Source: Collinsella tanakaei (GTDB lineage Bacteria; Actinomycetota; Coriobacteriia; Coriobacteriales; Coriobacteriaceae). Taken from it: a stretch of 64,000 nt of DNA. Each line of letters starts with the position of its first letter. Position 1 is the first letter of the stretch. A program made the translations under genes and the position numbers. The notes under the pieces were generated by a model, which searched no databases, was not told the origin of the DNA, and saw nothing but the letters and a program-made list of their open reading frames with translations. The DNA lies in the NCBI RefSeq assembly GCF_030373545.1, contig NZ_JAUDCO010000008.1, positions 28,291 to 92,290 of the forward strand. Reading direction: 5' to 3'. Of the stretch, positions 46,245 through 53,630 are shown piece by piece.

Positions 46245-46272
46245 GCAGTCCTTTCGGTTGCAATTTCACTCA

Positions 46273-46298
46273 GTGTGCATTATTGCACACCGTGTGCA
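46273..46298 (-). promoter_or_regulatory. TetR operator with overlapping palindromes
   Basis: GTGTGCA (46273-46279) and TGCACAC (46284-46290) form a perfect dyad. TGCACA (46284-46289) and TGTGCA (46293-46298) form a second one that shares the middle half-site. A minus-strand AATAAT -10-like box lies inside the first, 29 bases or more before the TetR start, fitting autorepression. Confidence 0.6.
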
Positions 46299-46341
46299 CG
46301 AATAATCACCGCCCACGGCCTCTGCACAACCGACAAGATGG

Positions 46342-46403
46342 CGACAAGATGGTGCCAGGTTCAAGCTTGTCGCGACAAGAAGGGGCCGGGTTCAATCTTG
46401 TCG
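46342..46403. repeat. Two tandem 31-bp dyad repeats, family 1, copies 2 and 3
   Basis: Copies at 46342-46372 and 46373-46403 abut exactly; both have CGACAAG and CTTGTCG ends. Both are inverted relative to copy 1, with GGTGCCAGG and GGGGCCGGG cores. A partial copy (CGACAAGATGG) lies at 46331-46341. Confidence 0.85.
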
Positions 46404-46484
46404 CGCGGCCCTGTCCCGTCGATTGTCACGCCCGGGTGCGAAGTGGGCATACTGGGGATATGCTTCGCATAAGGAGATGATCGC

Positions 46485-47939
46485 ATGTCCATCCTTGCCG
46501 CCTTCGCCGTTCCACATCCGCCGCTGATCGTGCCCGGCGTGGGAGGTGGTCGCGAGGCGGGTATCCAGGCCACCGTCGACGCCTACCGCGAGGTCGCCCG
46601 TCGCATCGCCGACCTCGCACCCGAGACCATCGTGATCTCGAGTCCGCACGCAACGTGCTACCTCGACTACCTGCACATCTCGGGCGGCGAGGGCGCACAA
46701 GGGACGTTCTCCCAGTTCGGTGACCGCGCCGACGGAAGCCGCGTGCACTACGACCGCGAATTCGTCGACACCCTCTGCCAGATGGCGGATGAGGAGGGCC
46801 TTTCTGCGGGAACGGCCGGCGAGCGCGTCCCTGACCTCGATTGGGGTGTACTGGTCCCGTTGCATTTCGTGCAGGAGGAGTACGAGCGCCGCCGCGCCTC
46901 AGGAGACGCGCCGGGGACCTACCGCGTCGTGCGCATCGGCATATCCGGGCTCTCCCCGCTCGACCACTATCGCCTGGGCAAGCTGGTGCAGCGCGCTGCC
47001 GACGACCTCGACCGCCGCTGCGTCTACATCGCCTCGGGCGACCTTTCGCACAAGCTTGCCGAGGACGGGCCGTACGGGTTTGCGGCAGACGGCCCCGTGT
47101 TCGACGACTACGTCTGCGACGCGTTTGCCGCCGGCGACTTCCTCGCCCTGCTCACCGCCGATCCGGGCATGTGCGAGCGCGCCGCCGAGTGCGGCCTGCG
47201 CTCGTTCCAGATCATGGCGGGCGCGCTCGACCGCACGGCGGTGCACGCCGAGCTGCTCTCGCATGAGGGACCCTTCGGCGTGGGGTACGGCATCACCGCG
47301 TTCACGCCCGCAGGCGCCGTCGGATCCGACGAATCGCGCGCGATCGACGAGCAATACGCAACGTGGCGCGCCGACGACATGGCGCGTCGCAAGGCGGCGG
47401 AAAGCCCGTGGGTGCGCCTCGCCCGTTTCTCGCTCGAGTCCTACGTGCGCGAGGGGCGGCGCATCGATCCCGCGCACGATCTGCCGGACGACCTTGCCGC
47501 GTCTCTTCCCGACGAACTGTTTTCCACTGCGGCCGGTGCCTTCGTCTCGCTCAAGAAGGACGGCCAGCTGCGCGGCTGCATCGGGACCATCCTGCCCACA
47601 CGCGACACGCTTGCTGCCGAGATCTGCGCGAACGCCGTCTCGGCGGGCTGTCGCGACCCGCGCTTCGACCCCGTGGATGCCGACGAACTGGACGAACTCG
47701 TCTACGATGTCGACGTGCTGTCGGCACCCGAGCCCATCGACGGACCCGACAAGCTTGATCCCGCGCGCTATGGCGTAATCGTGAGCGCGAGTCGCGGACG
47801 GCGCGGGCTGTTGCTTCCCGACCTCGACGGCGTGGACACCGTCGAGGAACAGCTGCGCATCGCAGCGCGCAAGGGCGGCATCAACCTGGACGAACCCAGC
47901 GTCACCCTGGAGCGCTTCACTGTCACCCGCCATCTGTAG
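46485..47939 (+). CDS. MEMO-AMMECR1 fusion protein of the AmmeMemoRadiSam system
   Basis: 484 residues. The N-terminal MEMO/class III extradiol dioxygenase-like domain (about 1-275) starts ILAAFAVPHPPLIVPGVGG and has YIASGDLSHKLAEDGPYGF. The C-terminal AMMECR1 domain (about 305-484) has GAFVSLKKDGQLRGCIGTI. In many genomes these are separate proteins beside a radical SAM enzyme; here they are fused and that enzyme follows 48 bases on. The joint function is unknown; modification of a small molecule or protein is a guess. AAGGAG precedes the ATG. Confidence 0.92.
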   Translation: MSILAAFAVPHPPLIVPGVGGGREAGIQATVDAYREVARRIADLAPETIVISSPHATCYLDYLHISGGEGAQGTFSQFGDRADGSRVHYDREFVDTLCQMADEEGLSAGTAGERVPDLDWGVLVPLHFVQEEYERRRASGDAPGTYRVVRIGISGLSPLDHYRLGKLVQRAADDLDRRCVYIASGDLSHKLAEDGPYGFAADGPVFDDYVCDAFAAGDFLALLTADPGMCERAAECGLRSFQIMAGALDRTAVHAELLSHEGPFGVGYGITAFTPAGAVGSDESRAIDEQYATWRADDMARRKAAESPWVRLARFSLESYVREGRRIDPAHDLPDDLAASLPDELFSTAAGAFVSLKKDGQLRGCIGTILPTRDTLAAEICANAVSAGCRDPRFDPVDADELDELVYDVDVLSAPEPIDGPDKLDPARYGVIVSASRGRRGLLLPDLDGVDTVEEQLRIAARKGGINLDEPSVTLERFTVTRHL

Positions 47940-47940
47940 C

Positions 47941-47969
47941 GGGAAAAAGGTGCCTGTCCCTATTTTCCC
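47941..47969. repeat. 29-bp dyad repeat, family 2, copy 3, inside an operon
   Basis: GGGAAAAAGG and CTATTTTCCC enclose TGCCTGTCC. It fills the 48-base gap between the MEMO-AMMECR1 and radical SAM genes. Confidence 0.85.
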
Positions 47970-47987
47970 ACTGTGTTTGGAGGCGTT

Positions 47988-48851
47988 ATGAGTACGACAT
48001 GCACCGCGTGCCCGCGGCGCGGCCGGCTCGCTCCCGGGCAGCTCGGATTCTGCCGGGCGCGCCGGGCGGGCGACGGGGTCATCACCGCCGAGAACTACGG
48101 CCGCGTGACTTCGCTTGCCCTCGATCCCATCGAGAAGAAGCCGCTTGCGCGCTTCATGCCGGGCGCCTTCGTGGTATCGGTCGGCAGCTACGGCTGCAAC
48201 CTGCGCTGCCCGTTTTGCCAAAATGCCGACATCTCGCAGGCGGGCGCCGACAACGTGCCGTGGCGCGAAATCTCGCCGCAAGAGCTCGTCGACCTCACGC
48301 TCGATGCGCGCTCGCACGATCCACGCGTCGCAGGCATCGCCTACACCTACAACGAGCCGCTCATCGGCTGGGAGTACGTGCGCGACTGCGCGCGCCTCGC
48401 ACACGAGCACGGTCTCGTGAACGTACTCGTGTCCAACGGCTGCGCCGAGGCGCGCGTCATCGACGAACTCGCCGGTCTCATCGATGCGGCGAACATCGAC
48501 CTCAAGGGCTTCACGGACGCGTTTTACGACGCCTGCGGCGGCGCCCCCGGCTCCCTCGCCTGCGTCAAGGGCACGATTGCGCGCCTGGCAGCGGATCCCA
48601 CCTGCCACCTGGAGGTCACCACGCTCGTCGTGCCCGACATGAACGACACGGACGACGAGATCGATGCCGCGGCGCGTTGGCTCGCCTCGCTCGACGGCGG
48701 GCGCGGACGCGGGACCATCACCTATCACGTGACGCGGTTCTTCCCGCGCTGGCGCCTGATCGACCGTGAGCCGACACCCGTGGAGTCCGTGTACCACTTG
48801 GCAGACGTCGCCCGGCGGCACCTCGAGCACGTCTTCACCGGCAACTGCTAG
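47988..48851 (+). CDS. AmmeMemoRadiSam system radical SAM enzyme
   Basis: 287 residues from the ATG at 47988 (GGAGG upstream). The N-terminal cysteine segment (STTCTACPRRG) is followed by the radical SAM cluster motif CNLRCPFCQN (about residues 69-78) and YTYNEPLIGWEY, with VSNGCAEARVIDEL and NIDLKGFTDAFYDAC. This matches pyruvate formate-lyase-activase-like members of the AmmeMemoRadiSam group. It is paired with the fused partner upstream. Confidence 0.9.
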   Translation: MSTTCTACPRRGRLAPGQLGFCRARRAGDGVITAENYGRVTSLALDPIEKKPLARFMPGAFVVSVGSYGCNLRCPFCQNADISQAGADNVPWREISPQELVDLTLDARSHDPRVAGIAYTYNEPLIGWEYVRDCARLAHEHGLVNVLVSNGCAEARVIDELAGLIDAANIDLKGFTDAFYDACGGAPGSLACVKGTIARLAADPTCHLEVTTLVVPDMNDTDDEIDAAARWLASLDGGRGRGTITYHVTRFFPRWRLIDREPTPVESVYHLADVARRHLEHVFTGNC

Positions 48852-48852
48852 G

Positions 48853-48936
48853 CGACAAGATTGAACCCGGCCACATCTTGTCGCCAGATGGCACCGGGCA
48901 CCAACCGACAAGGTTGAACCCGGTACCGTCTTGTCG
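48853..48936. repeat. Two 31-bp dyad repeats, family 1, copies 4 and 5
   Basis: Copies at 48853-48883 and 48906-48936 occupy nearly the whole 85-base gap between the convergent radical SAM and HAD genes. The second ends directly at the HAD stop codon. They may act as a two-way terminator. Confidence 0.85.
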
Positions 48937-49794
48937 CTACTCGATGATGGTATGCGAGGAGCCGCGGTGCCGCTCGCGCACGGTGGCGACCATGTGGCGC
49001 GGGACCGCGTGAAAGGCGCAGCGGCCGATGACGTTCCCCGCGGCGCGCTTGGCGGCAGCGCTCCCGTTGGCCGTGGCGTAAGCGTGCTCGAAGCGCTCGA
49101 GCATGGCGATGTCGTTGCCGCCGTCGCCGTAGACCGCGACCTCGTCCTCACGAACGCCGAGGTGGCGCGCGAGCCACGCGATCGAGGCGCCCTTGTTGAC
49201 GGCGGGGTCGGTCATCTCGAACATCACCGGTGAGAAGGGGGCGTTCACCACCAGATCGGCGTGCTCGGCGATGAACGCCTTGAGCTCCGCGGCAAGCCCC
49301 GCATCGGCAACGCGACAGTTGACCTTGCAGATCTCGTGTTCAAGGATCTGCGCGAGCGGCACGTTGAATTGGATGCTTTGGGCCTGCAGGCGCCGCATGC
49401 CGCGCAACGCGACGCGTCGCCACGGAGGATCGGCGGCGAATCCCGCCTCGCGCAGCTCGGCCGATGCGCTCGCGAACATTCCATCGAGCGAGATGCACTC
49501 AAAGCAGATGCCCGGAAAGGCAGGAATCAGCAGCTCGAGCAGCTCGGGGCGAACCGTGAACGTCTTGAGCACCCCGGTCCGGCCCGCGATGATGGCGCCG
49601 TTTGCCCCGCAGACCTCGACCGGCAGGTCACCGAAGCCTATCTCGGAGCCGGATAGCAAGGTGCGCCCCGTCGCGAGCACCACGTGCGCCCCGGCATCGG
49701 TGACCTCGCGGATCGCATCGGTGATCGTGCGGTCGACCTTGTGGAACGCGTTGAGCAGCGTCCCGTCCAGATCGCTGGCGAACAGCTTGATCAC
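48937..49794 (-). CDS. HAD-superfamily Cof-type phosphatase
   Basis: 285 residues from a GTG at 49794 (GGAAGG upstream). Motif I is ASDLDGTLL (D8, D10), motif II lies near ATGRTL, and the C-terminal motif is YGDGGNDIAML. The Cof/IIB cap domain sits in the middle. It likely dephosphorylates sugar phosphates or flavin/cofactor phosphates in the cytosol; the substrate is unknown. Confidence 0.9.
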   Translation of the reverse strand: MIKLFASDLDGTLLNAFHKVDRTITDAIREVTDAGAHVVLATGRTLLSGSEIGFGDLPVEVCGANGAIIAGRTGVLKTFTVRPELLELLIPAFPGICFECISLDGMFASASAELREAGFAADPPWRRVALRGMRRLQAQSIQFNVPLAQILEHEICKVNCRVADAGLAAELKAFIAEHADLVVNAPFSPVMFEMTDPAVNKGASIAWLARHLGVREDEVAVYGDGGNDIAMLERFEHAYATANGSAAAKRAAGNVIGRCAFHAVPRHMVATVRERHRGSSHTIIE

Positions 49795-49820
49795 GAATAC
49801 CTTCCAATCAACGGAAGCGC

Positions 49821-49885
49821 GGGAAAATGGGGGCAGGCACCATTTTCCCACAGGCGACAAGTTTGAACCTGGCACCATCTTGTCA
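49821..49885. repeat. Family 2 (copy 4) and family 1 (copy 6) repeats side by side
   Basis: An inverted family 2 copy (49821-49849, GGGAAAATGG to ATTTTCCC) and a family 1 copy (49855-49885, CGACAAG to CTTGTCA) lie 5 bases apart. They sit between the HAD gene and the ZIP transporter gene. Confidence 0.85.
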
Positions 49886-49953
49886 CGCCTGATGTGCGGC
49901 GACCGGCCGAATGAGGGGCGAGGTCGGGCGTCTCAGCAAGTCGCGGAGGCGGA

Positions 49954-50766
49954 TTACCCTAACGCGACGTCGAGGACCATCATGATCACGAAGCCGGCGA
50001 TGACCCCGAACGTCCCGACGTTGGAATGCTCACCCAGATGCGCCTCGGGAATGAGCTCCTCGACCACCACGTAGATCATCGCGCCGGCGGCAAACGACAG
50101 CAGCCACGGCATGAACGGCTGGATCCAGCCGGACACGAGCACGACCAGGATGCCGAAGATCGGCTCCACGATACCCGACAGACTACCCATGGCAAACGCC
50201 CGCCGACGGGAAAGCCCCTCGCGCGCGAGCGGCAGCGAGACCGCCGCGCCTTCGGGGAAGTTCTGCAGACCGATGCCCACGGCGAGCGCGACGGCCATAC
50301 CCAGGTAAGCATCGCCCGCCGCACCGGCGTTTTGCGCCGCCATCGCGAACAGCAGGCCAACGCTCATGCCCTCCGGGATGTTGTGCAGGGTCACGGCGGA
50401 CACGAGCAGCGTCGTGCGCTTCCAGTCGCTCGGCACGCCCTCGGGCTTGTCCGCCCCGGCATGCAGGTGCGGCAGCAGCGAATCGAGCAGCACCAAGAAG
50501 GCGACACCGAGCAAGAAGCCGCCCGCCGCCGGGATCCACCCGATCTGCCCGAGCTCCTCGGCCTGCTCGATGGCGGGATTGAGCAGCGACCACACGGACG
50601 CGGCGATCATCACGCCGGCGGCGAATCCCAAGAAGATATGATGCATGAGCTTGCGCTCGCTGCGGAAGAAGAACACCACGGCTGACCCGGCGCTCGTCAT
50701 GAGCCATGTGAATCCGCACCCGATGGCTGCCCACGCGAGCGCGCGCATCATTTCGGCATCAATCAT
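49954..50766 (-). CDS. ZIP-family divalent metal transporter
   Basis: 270 residues from the ATG at 50766 (GGAGGAGG upstream). Eight membrane helices, with metal-binding motifs HNIPEGMSVG and QNFPEGAAVS in helices 4 and 5 and a His-containing loop (LLPHLHAGADKPEG) before them. It probably imports zinc or another divalent metal. Confidence 0.9.
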   Translation of the reverse strand: MIDAEMMRALAWAAIGCGFTWLMTSAGSAVVFFFRSERKLMHHIFLGFAAGVMIAASVWSLLNPAIEQAEELGQIGWIPAAGGFLLGVAFLVLLDSLLPHLHAGADKPEGVPSDWKRTTLLVSAVTLHNIPEGMSVGLLFAMAAQNAGAAGDAYLGMAVALAVGIGLQNFPEGAAVSLPLAREGLSRRRAFAMGSLSGIVEPIFGILVVLVSGWIQPFMPWLLSFAAGAMIYVVVEELIPEAHLGEHSNVGTFGVIAGFVIMMVLDVALG

Positions 50767-51092
50767 CCCGACCTCCTCCAGTATCCATCGCACACCGCGA
50801 ACACCTCCCGGACGCACGGAACGGCGTTGCGGATCCGTATCGGCAACATGTCAAGATGGTACCCATCGAACGGTCGGACCGATGCGTATCTCCGAATATC
50901 GCCGACGTTTTCGGCACTTCGAATGCGTCCACCATCGATCTGCTCTTTTCCACCCCCTTACCGGTGGGCGGCCAACTTCTACGTGTGGTTGAATACCCGC
51001 AAAACGGCTAGCCGAACAGCGTGCATTCATCATATTGTTACCATGTATGACCAGACGGATAATCCGTCGCACATTCGAAACACACGGTGATC
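50767..51092. other. 326-base divergent spacer
   Basis: It holds the control regions of the ZIP and LysR genes. The LysR promoter is listed separately. A TTGACA-like box occurs on the minus strand near 50850 without a clear partner. Nothing else is evident. Confidence 0.4.
51035..51068 (+). promoter_or_regulatory. LysR gene promoter with overlapping palindrome
   Basis: -35 TTGTTA (51035-51040), 17-base spacer and -10 GATAAT (51058-51063). A 15-base palindrome GACGGATAATCCGTC (51054-51068) covers the -10, suggesting autorepression. Confidence 0.55.
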
Positions 51093-52007
51093 ATGGATAT
51101 ACGACAGATTCGATACTTCGTGTTCGCACTGGAGGGCGGGTCGCTTTCCGCTGCGGCGAAGCGTAGGTTCGTGACGGTGCAGGCCGTCTCCAGGGCCATC
51201 TCCGAGCTCGAAAGCGAGCTCGGCGCCCGCCTGCTCGTCCGCGGCAACCACGGCGTCAAACCCACGGCGATCGGTCAGGGCTTCTACGATCACGCGCGCA
51301 AAGCGCTCGCCGCCTTTGACGAACTCGACGACTTCGCCCGCTGCTTCCCCACGGACAAAGATCCCGACACCATGCTCGTCGCCCTGTGCTCCCCCGAGTT
51401 CGCCAACCGCCAGAGCTTCATCACCAACCTCGAGAAGTTCACGAGCGCGCACCTCAAGATGAAGGTGAGCATCATCGTGACCGGCGGCCGCGAGGCCATC
51501 GAGGCGCTCCACCGCGGCGAGATCGACGTCGCCTGCACGCTCGGCGAGTACACGAGCCCCGACACCGATATGTTCAAGATCGGCAGCCTACCGACCGGCA
51601 TCGCCGTCGCCAAGACCAACCCCTTGGCGCGCAAGGGCGTCGTGACGCTCGAGGACATGCGCCCCTATCCGGTGGTTTGGTCCGAGACCTACGACGAGTT
51701 CAACCGCTCTATCCACGTGATGTACCGTGAGCGCGGCCTCAAGTCGCCCAAAGCCACGTTCACGCCCGAGACACCCGGCAACGAGATCGACGCCTTCTTC
51801 ACCGAGCGAAACGGCGTCGCCTTCGCCGCCTACCTACCGTTCCCGCAGATCGTGCAGGACTACATGACGCTCGTGAGCATCGACCCCTCGCAGACGGTCA
51901 AAATCCCCTTGTGCCTCATCACCCTCAAGTCGCACAAGACCGACGCCTACCTCAAGTTCGAACGCAGCGCCGGCTTCATGTTCCGCGGGGGTGGCTTCCT
52001 CAAGTGA
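51093..52007 (+). CDS. LysR-family transcriptional regulator
   Basis: 304 residues from the ATG at 51093; a GTG 6 bases earlier is possible. No clear ribosome site is present. The winged helix-turn-helix (about 3-60) has IRQIRYFVFALEGGSLSAAA and VQAVSRAISELE. The substrate-binding domain follows. Its stop codon is part of a family 3 repeat. The target is unknown; the divergent ZIP gene is a candidate, as is the TauE gene downstream. Confidence 0.9.
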   Translation: MDIRQIRYFVFALEGGSLSAAAKRRFVTVQAVSRAISELESELGARLLVRGNHGVKPTAIGQGFYDHARKALAAFDELDDFARCFPTDKDPDTMLVALCSPEFANRQSFITNLEKFTSAHLKMKVSIIVTGGREAIEALHRGEIDVACTLGEYTSPDTDMFKIGSLPTGIAVAKTNPLARKGVVTLEDMRPYPVVWSETYDEFNRSIHVMYRERGLKSPKATFTPETPGNEIDAFFTERNGVAFAAYLPFPQIVQDYMTLVSIDPSQTVKIPLCLITLKSHKTDAYLKFERSAGFMFRGGGFLK

Positions 52008-52036
52008 TGTGAAAAAACGCCTGATGTTTTTTCACA
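52007..52036. repeat. Dyad repeat, family 3, copy over the LysR stop codon
   Basis: ATGTGAAAAAACG and GTTTTTTCACAT form a strong hairpin whose first base is the last of the LysR stop. It may also terminate transcription. Confidence 0.75.
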
Positions 52037-52403
52037 TGCTCATCTGGGAGAGCCCTTGGTCGGCCAAGATCGACATCGACCAGAGATACGCCATGGACGG
52101 CACCGCGGCTTCCCGCTCCTCGCGACGCCCGTCACGCCGAGCGGGAAACTCGATCCCCCTCGGCTGCCAGGCAGGTTGCGCATCCGCTGCGGCAACGTCG
52201 CCAGTCTGTCGGATATATCCCATGATGATCGCCTCCGCAATCCTTGAATCCGATGGGCGCACGATGCACTCGAGTGTATCGTGCCACGGCGACGTGGGGC
52301 GCAACGCGCTCGACGCCGAAACCCATCGCATGGAAAAGGAGACGTAGCACGTTTGTCATCTGCCGGAAACAATAAAAGAACACCTCTGCGATCCGCCCTG
52401 CGG

Positions 52404-52429
52404 GTGAAGAACGTCAGACGTTTTTTCAC
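52404..52429. repeat. Dyad repeat, family 3, further copy
   Basis: GTGAAGAACGTC and GACGTTTTTTCAC form the hairpin. A more diverged copy follows at 52490-52520. Confidence 0.65.
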
Positions 52430-52441
52430 ACCGACGCAAAT

Positions 52442-52569
52442 GGGTTGAACGGAACACGTCCCCAACCAACCCCATGAGATGAGCCCGTCATGTGGAATCA
52501 CGCCTGACGCGTTTTCGCATGACGCGAGGACCTCGAATGGGTTGGGCGGAACACGTCCCCAACCAACCC
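52442..52569. repeat. Two copies of family 4 repeat (GGGTTGG...CCAACCC)
   Basis: Copies at 52442-52473 and 52539-52569 share GGAACACGTCCCC followed by AACCAACCC. A third, inverted copy is at 63911-63942. Confidence 0.8.
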
Positions 52570-52593
52570 CCCCACCAACCCAGAAAGAGGCTT

Positions 52594-53376
52594 ATGACCC
52601 TGCTTCTCGTCATCATCATGAACGCGCTTGTCGGCGCCTGCATCGGGCTGACCGGCATCGCCGGCTTTTTGCTGCCGATGTTCTACACCGGCTTCATGTG
52701 GCTTTCGCCCATCGAGGCCCTCGTGCTTTCGTTCGCGGCGTTCATCGTCTCGGGCATCCTGGGGTGCCCCGCCTACCGCAAGACCGGGGACCTGCCGCTG
52801 CGCGCCAGCGCCAGTCTGCTCGCAGGCAGCCTGATCGGCGCGGTGGCGGGCACGCGGGTGGGCCTTATCCTGCCGCCCGCGGTCCTCACGGTCATCCTGT
52901 ATCTGGTCGTGCTCGGCAGCGGGGCGTCGGTGCTCGTCCGCATGCGGAGCGATGCGCGCCGGCCCGGATCCGCCGACGCAGACGGCGTCCGCGATTTCCG
53001 TCAGCCCTCGTCGCTCGTCCTGTTCGCCATCGGCCTTATCACCGCCGTCGTGTGCGCGGCGTCGGGAGCCGGCGGGCCGGTACTCGTGGTGCCCGTGCTC
53101 ATGCTGCTCGGCATCCCCGCGCGCCAGGCGGTCGCTATGGCCCTTCTCGACTCGGTCGCCGTCGGCATACCCGCCGCCGTCGGCTACTTTGCCGGCGGCT
53201 CGATCGGATCTGAAGTGTGGGGGCTTCTCCCCGCGGCGCTCATCGCCCATGGCGCAGGCGTTCTCGTGGGTGCCGCCAACGCCCACCGCATCAACGCCGG
53301 CCTGCTCAAAACCATCGTCGCCTCGGGCTCCATCCTCATCGCCCTCATCAAGCTCGCCCAGTTGGCCTGCGGATGA
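52594..53376 (+). CDS. TauE/SafE-family membrane permease
   Basis: 260 residues from the ATG at 52594 (AAGAGG upstream). Eight hydrophobic helices; the family duplication is visible in the internal glycine-rich motifs GLTGIAGFLLPM and SGAGGPVLVVPVLM. Members export or import sulfur-containing anions. The start 102 bases upstream would run through a repeat and is rejected. Confidence 0.85.
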   Translation: MTLLLVIIMNALVGACIGLTGIAGFLLPMFYTGFMWLSPIEALVLSFAAFIVSGILGCPAYRKTGDLPLRASASLLAGSLIGAVAGTRVGLILPPAVLTVILYLVVLGSGASVLVRMRSDARRPGSADADGVRDFRQPSSLVLFAIGLITAVVCAASGAGGPVLVVPVLMLLGIPARQAVAMALLDSVAVGIPAAVGYFAGGSIGSEVWGLLPAALIAHGAGVLVGAANAHRINAGLLKTIVASGSILIALIKLAQLACG

Positions 53377-53630
53377 TCGCTGACACGACCGCATGCCCAC
53401 CTCCGACAGGCAGGCGTGCGGCATCGCACGCTCACGTAATCAACACGAGGGGCGCAGCCGTTCGCTTTGCGCCGGTGGACGGCACCGGACGCACGCTCCG
53501 GCCGCCGACGACGTCTTGACACTCACACAGACGACGCACATCGCGCGAAAAAGTGTGAGACACTTGATTGACTGACCGTGCGCACGCGGCGCACAGCCAT
53601 ACGAATGCTGCGGGAAGGGGGACGCGCACG

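Larger units (their letters stand above)
52008..52593. other. 586-base intergenic region rich in dyad repeats
   Basis: Holds three family 3 copies (52007-52036, 52404-52429, 52490-52520) and two family 4 copies (52442-52473, 52539-52569). Short frames on both strands lack ribosome sites or recognisable domains. Together the repeats occupy much of the second half. Confidence 0.6.

Noticed and set aside
46331..46403. CRISPR array
   Set aside because: Units abut without spacers and are self-complementary palindromes found singly elsewhere.
52008..52347. Plus-strand frame of 118 residues after the LysR gene
   Set aside because: Begins within the LysR gene end and a repeat, lacks a ribosome site and has low-complexity content.
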